A DNA stretch of 64,000 bases from JANSWY01 sp965228955 (GTDB lineage: Bacteria; Bacteroidota; Bacteroidia; Cytophagales; Cyclobacteriaceae). Of the stretch, positions 52,201 through 59,210 are shown one piece after another. Both the position numbers and the translations under genes were made by a program. Location of the stretch: positions 62,001-126,000 of the forward strand of contig OZ245848.1 in assembly GCA_965228955.1 (NCBI GenBank), read 5' to 3'. The notes beneath the pieces were generated by a model, which searched no databases, was not told where the DNA came from, and saw only the letters and a list, made by a program, of their open reading frames with translations. The stretch's first letter is position 1; each line of letters opens with the position of its first letter.

Positions 52201-54578
52201 CTGTTCCTAATTTCAGTACACTAAATTCAATTCCGAAAGGAGATGGTTCTGGAGGTCTTATTGCATCAGATATATTTAGTGATGCAACAAATCAAGTCAC
52301 AATAGGAATAGCAACAACATTACCCAATGTGAAATTTGCTGTCGTTAATCAATCTTCCAACTTGAATTTTGGAGGAGCGAACTTCTCAGATACACCTGGT
52401 CAAGGGGCAAATTTTGCGGTACTTAGATCCAGAGGTACACCTGGAGGAGAAGGGGTTCTACAGACAAATGATGCGGTTGGAGTCTTTGCTTACAACGTAT
52501 GGGATGGAACTTCTGATTTTACCTCTGTTGCGAGCATGAGAGTGGATGCAACAGCAAACCACGCAGCAGGATCCAACTATGGTTCACAATTTACAATAGC
52601 AACGGTTGCAAACGGAACATCTACCGAGCAAGATCGCTTTAGGATTCAGGGTGATGGGACTATTGTTCTAAATGATAATACTGCAATTGGAGCTGGGCCT
52701 ACTACTGGAGCAAAACTTCAAATTAATCCGGATAATGGTCAGGTAAATGCGTTAAGAATCAACCCAGAAGGAGGAGGTGCTAATACTGGAGAACTTCAGT
52801 TTATGGATTTGGGAACCAATTTTGTGGGATTCAGAGCTCCAGGTACTGTTGCAGCAAATACTGTTTGGTCTTTGCCAGATCAGGATGGGGGATTGGATGA
52901 TGTTTTAGCTACAGATGGTACAGGTAACCTTTATTGGAGAACTCCAGGGGTGTTTGATTCCGATTTGGAGTTTGTGGATGGAGCGGTAAGAAATATCTAT
53001 GTAGCTCAGCCAACTACTGGCCCGGGTAACGATTTGATTGTAAGTGCTGGTGATGCAGCCAATTCCAGTGGTGCCAATGGAGGTAATTTATATCTTTCAG
53101 GAGGACTGGAAGATGGAGGAGGACTTCAGGGAGAGGTTTTTATAGATGGTCCAACCACCATAGGATCAGATTCTCCTCTAGGAGCAAGTTACTTTTTTGA
53201 CAGTGGCACAGAGTACAACAATACAACTGTAACTGCTTCTACGGTTCAAAGTGATGCGAGTATTGTTAGTGTTGCAAAGGCTAGTGGTAACATCGGAGGT
53301 GAATCGACAGTGGTTGGAGGAGATAATTTAGGGACATTTGCTTGGTTAGGATATGATGGAACCGATTATCAACCGGCAGCTTTCATATCAGGTACTGCTC
53401 TGGAAGATTACAGTACTACCGGCTATGGAGCAAGCTTAAGAGTTCATACAGTGCCTCTAGGCTCCACAGCACCGTCTCCAATTTTCGAAATAAATGATGG
53501 TGGTATTGAAGTGTTTGAAAGAGGTGGGGTTCCAGGCGGTGCAACATTTTACAGTGATAACGGTAATGCTGTAAGGATATCAACTCCTGCGGGACTGCCA
53601 GGAGCAATGGACTTTGTTTTACCTCCAAGTCAGGGTGCAAATGGAGAGACCTTAACTTCAGATGGATCAGGAGGTACTTACTGGGGAAGTGCAGCTGCAT
53701 TTACAGCCGCAAATGAAGTTCCCCGAGGTGACGGTGGAGGTCAGGTGTCATCAAATATTTTTAGCGATGGTGCATCCGTCTTAATTGGGTCAAATGATTT
53801 TGGGTTAGGTCAGAATTTTGCTGTTGTAAATGAAGGATCTCCATTAAACACAGCTTTTATCAATTATTCCAGTGCTGGAGCAGATGACGCACCAGGAATA
53901 TTTTTAGCCAGAACAAGAGGTTCTTCTACTGTCCCTGCTAGTCCACAAATAAATGATAGGATTGGGAATATCGCATTTAATACATACACATCTTCATTAG
54001 TGGATGCTGCTCAAATTGTTGTTCGGGCGGAAGAAAATCACGGTTCAAGTGTTGGAGTGAGTATGACTCTTAGGACAGCTGCCAACGGTCAAAGTGTACC
54101 TCAGGATAGAATAATTATACATGGGAATGGGAATGTAGACGTGGCAGGGCCATTACTTGCAGCTAACCTGGATGTTGGAGCCGGAAACTTTACGATGGAT
54201 AATGCAGGAAACGGAGCTCTGAACACCCTGGATGTAACTACCACATTAACAGTGGGAGGAGCCATGGTCAATAACCCTCAGCCGTCTTTGGTTGATACCG
54301 ATTTGGGCAGTCAGGTACCTAGTGATTTTAGATATGTCAAGTTAGTTGGTGGAGGAGGAACATTTGTTGATGAAGTTGTAGCAGCCACCGATGGACAAGA
54401 GATTATTTTGATAAATGTTGGGACTAATGACATAATAATCGAGTCAGTAGGCTCTCCTGGTGTAAACATCAGACTTGAATCAGACACACAATTTAATATG
54501 AGACCAAGAAGTTCTCTTCACCTCATGTTTGTCAGCAATTTCAACGAATGGGTAGAAATAGGTAGAACAGTTCAATAA
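46203..54578 (+). CDS. Giant 2791-residue surface repeat protein (candidate adhesin/fibre)
   Basis: The protein has a signal peptide (about 1-29, ending LFNANSQ), a head of about 130 residues with GLMVPKLTTAQRNAL and NGLMIYDSELDLFYFW pieces seen in Bacteroidota tail-fibre-like proteins, seven 40-residue NEIELP repeats, sixteen 96/98-residue repeats (residues 441-1952) and a C-terminal part of about 840 residues built of beta-rich units (two related copies around SDIFSDATNQVTIG and SNIFSDGASVLIG). The last 100 residues (VDTDLGSQVPSDFRYVKLVGGGG to the end) form a compact beta domain that I do not recognise as a T9SS sorting domain. Repeats are acidic and Cys-free. Its last base overlaps the next gene. 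Adhesin or fibre function is inferred from size, repeats and neighbours. Confidence 0.85.
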   Translation: MKGLNRQLIFKATLFAIFLFTVLFNANSQEYSAGINTESPNPNAVLHLVSPNNNQGLMVPKLTTAQRNALSSSLGAGDNGLMIYDSELDLFYFWSNPNWIAISTTSAQNLSLVGSVLSIDGGNSVDLSSAETDPTVPDNIKDGIDFTELTSVPTGLADGDDVDDADADPTNEIELPSQTGADAGLFLQADGTGGVSYVSASVTEVDGDPTNEIELPTQTASDAGLFLQADGAGNVSYVADNVNDADADATNEIELPTQTGADAGLYLQADGTGGVSYATVVTSEVDGDPTNEIELPTQTGADAGSYLQADGAGNVSYVAINVDDADADATNEIELPTQTGADAGLYLQADGSGGVAYASVVATEVDGDPTNEIELPTQTGTDAGLFLQADGAGNVSYASEADGDPTNEIELPTQSGTDAGLFLQADGAGGVSYQAAGGSQDLDFTAGVISLSSDPTPTTIDLSAYDTNASDDITSADLGTGVGQVLSFGTANTLPALDGSALTNLPDQLPTQTGNAGFFLTTDGTTASWASSIDTDDQDLDFTAGVISISGDPTPTTIDLSAYDTNASDDITSADLGTGVGQVLSFGTANTLPALDGSALTNLPDQLPTQTGNAGFFLTTDGTTASWVSSIDTDDQDLDFTAGVISISGDPTPTTIDLSAYDTNASDDITSADLGTGVGQVLSFGTANTLPALDGSALTNLPDQLPTQTGNAGFFLTTDGTTASWASSIDTDDQDLDFTAGVISISGDPTPTTIDLSAYDTNASDDITSADLGTGVGQVLSFGTANTLPALDGSALTNLPDQLPVQTGNTGFYLTTDGTVASWAAAPDQQDLSFTAGVISITGDPTPTTVDLSAYDTNASDDITTADLGTGVGQVLSFGTANTLPALDGSALTNLPDQLPLQTGNTGFYLTTDGTVASWAAAPDQQDLSFTAGVISITGDPTPTTVDLSAYDTNASDDITTADLGTGVGQVLSFGTANTLPALDGSALTNLPDQLPVQTGNTGFYLTTDGTVASWAAAPDQQDLSFTAGVISITGDPTPTTVDLSAYDTNASDDITTADLGTGVGQVLSFGTANTLPALDGSALTNLPDQLPVQTGNTGFYLTTDGTVASWAAAPDQQDLSFTAGVISITGDPTPTTVDLSAYDTNASDDITTADLGTGVGQVLSFGTANTLPALDGSALTNLPDQLPLQTGNTGFYLTTDGTVASWAVAPDQQDLSFTAGVISITGDPTPTTVDLSAYDTNASDDITTADLGTGVGQVLSFGTANTLPALDGSALTNLPDQLPVQTGNTGFYLTTDGTVASWAAAPDQQDLSFTAGVISITGDPTPTTVDLSAYDTNASDDITTADLGTGVGQVLSFGTANTLPALDGSALTNLPDQLPVQTGNTGFYLTTDGTVASWAAAPDQQDLSFTAGVISITGDPTPTTVDLSAYDTNASDDITTADLGTGVGQVLSFGTANTLPALDGSALTNLPDQLPLQTGNTGFYLTTDGTVASWAAAPDQQDLSFTAGVISITGDPTPTTVDLSAYDTNASDDITTADLGTGVGQVLSFGTANTLPALDGSALTNLPDQLPVQTGNTGFYLTTDGTVASWAAAPDQQDLSFTAGVISITGDPTPTTVDLSAYDTNASDDITTADLGTGVGQVLSFGTANTLPALDGSALTNLPDQLPLQTGNTGFYLTTDGTVASWAAAPDQQDLSFTAGVISITGDPTPTTVDLSAYDTNASDDITTADLGTGVGQVLSFGTANTLPALDGSALTNLPDQLPVQTGNTGFYLTTDGTVASWAAAPDQQDLSFTAGVISITGDPTPTTVDLSAYDTNASDDITTADLGTGVGQVLSFGTANTLPALDGSALTNLPDQLPVQTGNTGFYLTTDGTVASWAAAPDQQDLSFTAGVISITGDPTPTTIDLSAYDTNASDDITTADLGTGVGQVLSFGTANTLPALDGSALTNLPAEAKADDLITLSGLAANSTDLGAFGGTTITDANTIFGALQELENAVEAVPNFSTLNSIPKGDGSGGLIASDIFSDATNQVTIGIATTLPNVKFAVVNQSSNLNFGGANFSDTPGQGANFAVLRSRGTPGGEGVLQTNDAVGVFAYNVWDGTSDFTSVASMRVDATANHAAGSNYGSQFTIATVANGTSTEQDRFRIQGDGTIVLNDNTAIGAGPTTGAKLQINPDNGQVNALRINPEGGGANTGELQFMDLGTNFVGFRAPGTVAANTVWSLPDQDGGLDDVLATDGTGNLYWRTPGVFDSDLEFVDGAVRNIYVAQPTTGPGNDLIVSAGDAANSSGANGGNLYLSGGLEDGGGLQGEVFIDGPTTIGSDSPLGASYFFDSGTEYNNTTVTASTVQSDASIVSVAKASGNIGGESTVVGGDNLGTFAWLGYDGTDYQPAAFISGTALEDYSTTGYGASLRVHTVPLGSTAPSPIFEINDGGIEVFERGGVPGGATFYSDNGNAVRISTPAGLPGAMDFVLPPSQGANGETLTSDGSGGTYWGSAAAFTAANEVPRGDGGGQVSSNIFSDGASVLIGSNDFGLGQNFAVVNEGSPLNTAFINYSSAGADDAPGIFLARTRGSSTVPASPQINDRIGNIAFNTYTSSLVDAAQIVVRAEENHGSSVGVSMTLRTAANGQSVPQDRIIIHGNGNVDVAGPLLAANLDVGAGNFTMDNAGNGALNTLDVTTTLTVGGAMVNNPQPSLVDTDLGSQVPSDFRYVKLVGGGGTFVDEVVAATDGQEIILINVGTNDIIIESVGSPGVNIRLESDTQFNMRPRSSLHLMFVSNFNEWVEIGRTVQ
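46689..47510 (+). repeat. Seven tandem 40-residue (120-bp) NEIELP repeats
   Basis: The codon for N of NEIELP recurs at 46713, 46833, 46953, 47073, 47193, 47313 and 47421: six exact 120-bp steps except the last of 108 bp. Units mostly alternate between DGDPTNEIELP and DADATNEIELP types, so pairs behave as a 240-bp super-unit. Confidence 0.92.
47523..52058 (+). repeat. Sixteen tandem 96/98-residue repeats inside the giant protein
   Basis: Unit starts (codon for D of DLDF/DLSF) are 47523, 47817, 48111, 48405, then every 288 bp from 48693 to 51861. Units 1-3 are 98 residues (294 bp), units 4-15 are 96 (288 bp), unit 16 is cut short at ALTNLP. The unit runs from DLSFTAGVISITGDPTP through DLSAYDTNASDDIT, GTGVGQVLSFGTANTLPALDG to TDGTVASWAAAPDQQ. 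DNA is nearly identical between many units. Confidence 0.97.
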
Positions 54579-55810
54579 TGATGAAGAAACTATCAAGTAC
54601 TATATTTCTCCTATTCTGGATGACTTGCGTTTTTGCTCAAGGTACATTCTACTTTGCTGACTCCACTATATTCAGTCTTGGTGATAGTACGCAATTCTAT
54701 GCAGGAGGAAATACCACTTTTGATGGCGAGCTCATTAATAATGGTGAAATCATTAGTTATAGCAATATTGATTTCGGAGAAAACTCTGAGGTAGGAAGCC
54801 TTTCATTTGTAGGGCCTGGAGATCAAAGTATTTCAGGAGATACCATTTTGGTTATTGATTTTGAAGTGGATAAAGAGAGTGGGGAAGTAATACTACTTTC
54901 TGAACAAGTTGTTGTAGAAGGTACCTTAGATGTTATAAATGGGGTAATTGATTCAGAGAATGAAGAAGACTTAATCGTTACAGGATCATCACTTGGTGAA
55001 GGAGGAGATGGTTACGTGGAAGGGAACCTGGTGGGCTTGGCTTCTAACGGAACCCTTACTTTTCCAATGGGACTCAACGATTATCCAAATTACATCACAC
55101 TTACAACTGATAATCTAAATGCTATCTTTAGAGTTGAGTGCAGGTTACCATTGACTGACAGACTAAGACCAACAGAAGACATGGTTGGAATCGCTGATGA
55201 AGTGGAATGGGTAATTACTACCACAAATCAGGATTCTGTTGAAGTCTCAATCTCTACGTTATTTAGTGGAGTAGATCTGACAAACTTTTCAAATGGTCAA
55301 TCCATAAGAGCTCAGGCTTATTCACCAACGGTTGTTAAGCTAGGGCCAAACGATACAATCTACCAGGATTTGGGAGTTGCGGAGCTTTTAGATGATTTGG
55401 TAGATGTTAATAACCTGAGTTCCGGAACCTTGACAAGTGCGGACAAATTCTATGTTAGTCAACAACCTACTTACTTAAGTGTTGCCCTGATACCACAATT
55501 ACTTCGTCCAGCATTCTTTATTCCAAATGCATTTTCTCCTACTGCATCCATAGAAGAAAACAGAGTCTTTAGACCATACTTCACAGGTGCTAATGTTACG
55601 GTTCTGCAAATGGAAGTTTTTGACCAATTTCAAAATAGGTTGTATTCAGTTTCTGAGAATGGAGATAACCTTGATTTAAGTGGATATGGTTGGGACGGGC
55701 TATTATCTGGTGGTCAAAGCTCTGATGAAGGTGTTTACTATTACAATATTAGAATTGTTGCAGGTGGCAATGAATATAAAAAGGTCGGGTCTTTTATTTT
55801 GGTGAACTGA
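54578..55810 (+). CDS. Exported protein with gliding-motility/type-B T9SS C-terminal domain
   Basis: The 410-residue protein has a signal peptide (1-21, ending FAQG) and a beta-rich middle (GNTTFDGELINNGEIISYSNI, GDGYVEGNLVGLASNGTLTFPMG). Its last 100 residues form the gliding-motility-associated (CHU_C, type-B) sorting domain: FFIPNAFSPTASIEENRVF, VFDQFQNRLYS, YGWDGLLSGGQSSDEGVYYY and the final GSFILVN strand. Type-B domains direct export by the type IX system with SprF-like partners, and a PorP/SprF-family gene starts 1 bp overlapping its stop. It may cap or anchor the giant protein; that is inference. Confidence 0.88.
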   Translation: MMKKLSSTIFLLFWMTCVFAQGTFYFADSTIFSLGDSTQFYAGGNTTFDGELINNGEIISYSNIDFGENSEVGSLSFVGPGDQSISGDTILVIDFEVDKESGEVILLSEQVVVEGTLDVINGVIDSENEEDLIVTGSSLGEGGDGYVEGNLVGLASNGTLTFPMGLNDYPNYITLTTDNLNAIFRVECRLPLTDRLRPTEDMVGIADEVEWVITTTNQDSVEVSISTLFSGVDLTNFSNGQSIRAQAYSPTVVKLGPNDTIYQDLGVAELLDDLVDVNNLSSGTLTSADKFYVSQQPTYLSVALIPQLLRPAFFIPNAFSPTASIEENRVFRPYFTGANVTVLQMEVFDQFQNRLYSVSENGDNLDLSGYGWDGLLSGGQSSDEGVYYYNIRIVAGGNEYKKVGSFILVN

Positions 55811-56841
55811 TGAGAAGAATATTCTACATACTTACATTGGTATTGACCTATTCTGTCTCCGCTCAGGATGGGCAGTTTTCCCAATACTTTACCACGACCA
55901 CTTTGGTCAACCCGGCTTATGCAGGAGTGAGGCCTGAAATGGAATTCTCATCGAACTTTAAAAGGTCCGGTAATCTTGATACAGATGCTTTTTTCGAGTT
56001 AGCTCAGGCAACATTTATTTTTCCCTTGAAGGTAACTACCAGTTCCACAAACCAGGTAGGAGGTGTTGGAGCGACTTTCTTTAGAGAGCGTCGTGGGTTT
56101 CAGGGAATCTATACTGCACAGAAGATTTTAGCCACAGGGGCTTATTCGATCAAGCTGAGTCAGTTTATCAAAAACAGATTGGTTTTTGGGTTGCAAGCTG
56201 GGGTAGTGCAGACCAAGCTATCAGATGAAGTACTCAATTGGGGTTCACAATTCAATAGGTATTTTGGATTTGATGATTCCAGGCAGGGAGAAACTATTGC
56301 AACAGGTGCATTCTACTATCCCACAGTGAATTTTGGGTTAATGTATACCGTTTACGACAATGAGAATATATATATCCGTGATAAAAGTTTAATAGTCGGG
56401 ATCAGTGCCGATAATTTAAATAGGCCTAAAACCGGTGATGATTCTAACACCAGGAAAAATATCTTATATAAAGGATTTGGTTCATTGAAATTGCGAATGA
56501 CACCTAGATGGTATGTACACCCTTCAGTATTGACATTATTAGATGAAAGTAATCTGCAGTTTAACGTTGGATGTTACTTCTCGACAATCCTAAACTCAGT
56601 AAGGTCTAAAACCAGTGTATTAATGCATGCAGGTTCTTGGTACAGACAAGGAGACTCATTTATTGTGCTTGGAGGCTTCCAGGTCCAGCAGCTAAAGATT
56701 GGGGCGAGTTTTGATCTTAATTCGGAATCTTTCTCGGATAACATCGTTTTTAGCCAGTCAAACCCTTCATATGAAGTTAGTTTAACGTATATTATTACCA
56801 GGTCTAAAAAGGTTAAAAGAGTTTCTAACCCTATTTTCTAA
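55810..56841 (+). CDS. PorP/SprF-family outer-membrane protein
   Basis: The 343-residue protein has a signal peptide (ending VSAQ) and the family start DGQFSQYFTTTTLVNPAYAG, followed by barrel-like alternating strands and a C-terminal YEVSLTYIITR. PorP/SprF proteins hold or deliver specific type-B domain cargo at the outer membrane, as SprF does for the SprB adhesin. Position directly after a type-B domain gene argues that it serves this locus. It overlaps the previous stop by one base; the next gene starts 8 bp later. Confidence 0.92.
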   Translation: MRRIFYILTLVLTYSVSAQDGQFSQYFTTTTLVNPAYAGVRPEMEFSSNFKRSGNLDTDAFFELAQATFIFPLKVTTSSTNQVGGVGATFFRERRGFQGIYTAQKILATGAYSIKLSQFIKNRLVFGLQAGVVQTKLSDEVLNWGSQFNRYFGFDDSRQGETIATGAFYYPTVNFGLMYTVYDNENIYIRDKSLIVGISADNLNRPKTGDDSNTRKNILYKGFGSLKLRMTPRWYVHPSVLTLLDESNLQFNVGCYFSTILNSVRSKTSVLMHAGSWYRQGDSFIVLGGFQVQQLKIGASFDLNSESFSDNIVFSQSNPSYEVSLTYIITRSKKVKRVSNPIF

Positions 56842-56849
56842 AGAAAAGC

Positions 56850-59210
56850 ATGTTGCGAGCTACGATCATAGTGATGGCCATTTTGGTCTCTTCATTAGCA
56901 ATGGCACAGTCGTCTGTTCCTAGACTGATGAAAATTGCTAATGAGCATTATGAAGCAGCACAATACACCGAAGCAATAGAGTTCTATTCACGGGTAGTTA
57001 AGCTTAATAAGATTTCTGGAGAGGCCAGATATAAGTTGGCAATGTCACTATACAGGACTTTGCAATATGATAGAGCCAAGAAACACTATCGATTTCTCTT
57101 CGAAAACCAATATCCGGATTACAAACATCTCGCAAATTATTACTTAGGTAATATTCTTAAGCTTAGTAGCTCATTTGAGGTAGCAGATACCGTATTTGCA
57201 CATCTTCTTAAACAGCCAGGTGTTCCCGATGAAATATTGGAATTAGCCAAAAAACAACAGGAGGGATGTCAGTTAGCCATCAATCAGAAAAAACAGAATC
57301 GTGGATTTAGAATTTCTGAGATGAAGGAATTTAATTCTGAGTATCATGATTTTGGAGCTGTAATGAATAAAGCTGGAGGCACAATGGTTTTTGTGAGTAC
57401 AAGAAATACTGGGAAAAGCCAATTTGATGCAATTCAATACGAAGGATTATTGCCAGACTTACTCCAATTTTCTATGAAAGGAGATAAATGGAGGAATAGT
57501 ACTTCAAAAGACGGTTTCGATAAATTTAACACACAATGGTCTGAGGGATCTGGATCATTCACTGCTGATGGCCAATATTTTTATTTCACTTCTTGTCGGT
57601 CAAATGATGGTGCAGATTGTAAGATTATGGTCAGTAAGTTGGAGGGCGATAAATGGAGAGAGCCTCAAGCTTTAAATGACTTCATCAATATGCCCGGAGT
57701 GGAGAACAAACATCCTTACATTACTCAGGGTGGAGATACTTTGTTTTTTGTATCTGACAGACCAGGAGGAATTGGAGGAAGCGATATTTGGATGAGTTTA
57801 CAAGGTTATGATGAAGGTTCATGGACTCCTGCTATTAATCTGGGAGATATTATCAACACAGCTTCAAATGAGATCACGCCATTTTACTCATCAAAGTTTT
57901 CTTGTTTGCTATTTGCCAGTGATGGACATGTAGGTTATGGAGGATACGATATTTTTGCTGCAAAAGGAGAATCATTCTTTGAACCCCAAATTTATAATCT
58001 GGGAGACCCATTTAATTCAGCTCTTGATGATACCTATTTCTATGTCACAGATAGTGTAGGATTTATTGCATCAAACCGAATCGATAAAAGGAACCTGGAT
58101 CTTTACAATTTTCAGGTTTCGGATGAAAGATTGTATTTGTCACTTCTCATTTCAGGTGAATCTTTGATTGATGAAAGAGTAGTAGCACGCTATAGAGATA
58201 TAAGGTCGCTGGATTTGACCACCTTTAGAGTTGAAGATTATCAGGGCTTTGAAATTTTTGATCCGGTAAAAAGAGAAAAACCGAAACCTTCATTGCTTAG
58301 CAATAATCCGTTCGGCGAAGAGGAAACTGAAACGACCACAACTGTAGTTGCATCAAATACCAGTTCAACGTCAGATCAAACAACCAACACCTACCGGCCA
58401 GAAGTGTCGCCAGAAAAGAACTCTTCCGATTATTACAGTGAGCAGCAATACACTTCACAATTTATTGCGGCAGAAATGAAAGACATTGAAGGGCTGAATA
58501 AATCAGAATTTGAGAAGCTTTATTTTGATTTTGGGTCCAAACAACTGAATTACCAGACAGTGATTTCACTACATAATTTGGTTGATCAATTAAAGACACA
58601 ATCTGATCCTGTAAATAAAATCGTTATTGTTTCAAGTACAGATAATGTAGGTAGCTCTGAGTATAATTTGAAATTGAGCTTAAGCAGAGGAGATTTAATT
58701 AAAAGGTTTTTAATGGCTAGGGGTCTTCCAGAAGATTTGATAGAAGTTAGCGCTCATGGTGAGAATAACCTACTTTCCAAAAATGATACCTGGTACAATC
58801 ATGTTTTTAACAGACGGGCAGAAATTCATGTCTACAGTGAAGGAAATATTGTCTTGAATACCGCAAGATTGCTTTTGGTACGACAAGACATCAGTTTTGT
58901 TGATGCCTTATCTGCACTTGGGATAACTCAAAAAGAATTTTTAAGTTGGAATAAATTGAAAGGAGAGACTTTGAAAAAAGGTCAGATCATAAGGGTTGGG
59001 AAGGATATTTCAGTGGTTCCAATCAAATATTTTCTGGAAGAATCGGATATCAAATATCAGTTCTTTCCTTATGTCGTCCAAGAAGGTGAAACAGTTCAAT
59101 CAATTGTCAGCAAGTTCGGAACACCTGAGGAGTTGTTGATGGAAATCAATCAGCTAGATGGAGATTTAGCTGCCGGTGATGAAATATTTGTTTGTAGATT
59201 TAATTTCTAG
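56850..59210 (+). CDS. TPR-propeller-OmpA-LysM envelope protein (PorE-like)
   Basis: The 786-residue protein has a signal peptide (1-19), TPR helices (about 22-140), a WD40-like PD40 propeller (about 160-420; SEGSGSFTADGQYFYFTSCR, PYITQGGDTLFFVSDRPGGIGG), a low-complexity Thr/Ser linker (about 490-535), an OmpA-type peptidoglycan-binding domain (about 555-670; LYFDFGSKQLNYQ, HVFNRRAEIHVYS) and two LysM-like segments (about 672-715 and 740-785). TPR-propeller-OmpA order recalls PorE of the type IX system; the LysM additions give a second cell-wall grip. It would tie the surface structure to peptidoglycan. Its end overlaps the convergent CHAT gene by 11 bp. Confidence 0.9.
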   Translation: MLRATIIVMAILVSSLAMAQSSVPRLMKIANEHYEAAQYTEAIEFYSRVVKLNKISGEARYKLAMSLYRTLQYDRAKKHYRFLFENQYPDYKHLANYYLGNILKLSSSFEVADTVFAHLLKQPGVPDEILELAKKQQEGCQLAINQKKQNRGFRISEMKEFNSEYHDFGAVMNKAGGTMVFVSTRNTGKSQFDAIQYEGLLPDLLQFSMKGDKWRNSTSKDGFDKFNTQWSEGSGSFTADGQYFYFTSCRSNDGADCKIMVSKLEGDKWREPQALNDFINMPGVENKHPYITQGGDTLFFVSDRPGGIGGSDIWMSLQGYDEGSWTPAINLGDIINTASNEITPFYSSKFSCLLFASDGHVGYGGYDIFAAKGESFFEPQIYNLGDPFNSALDDTYFYVTDSVGFIASNRIDKRNLDLYNFQVSDERLYLSLLISGESLIDERVVARYRDIRSLDLTTFRVEDYQGFEIFDPVKREKPKPSLLSNNPFGEEETETTTTVVASNTSSTSDQTTNTYRPEVSPEKNSSDYYSEQQYTSQFIAAEMKDIEGLNKSEFEKLYFDFGSKQLNYQTVISLHNLVDQLKTQSDPVNKIVIVSSTDNVGSSEYNLKLSLSRGDLIKRFLMARGLPEDLIEVSAHGENNLLSKNDTWYNHVFNRRAEIHVYSEGNIVLNTARLLLVRQDISFVDALSALGITQKEFLSWNKLKGETLKKGQIIRVGKDISVVPIKYFLEESDIKYQFFPYVVQEGETVQSIVSKFGTPEELLMEINQLDGDLAAGDEIFVCRFNF

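Noticed and set aside
53416..53700. Leucine- and histidine-rich minus-strand open frame inside the giant gene
   Set aside because: Composition reflects the antisense of Gly/Ser/Thr-rich coding repeats, not a real protein.
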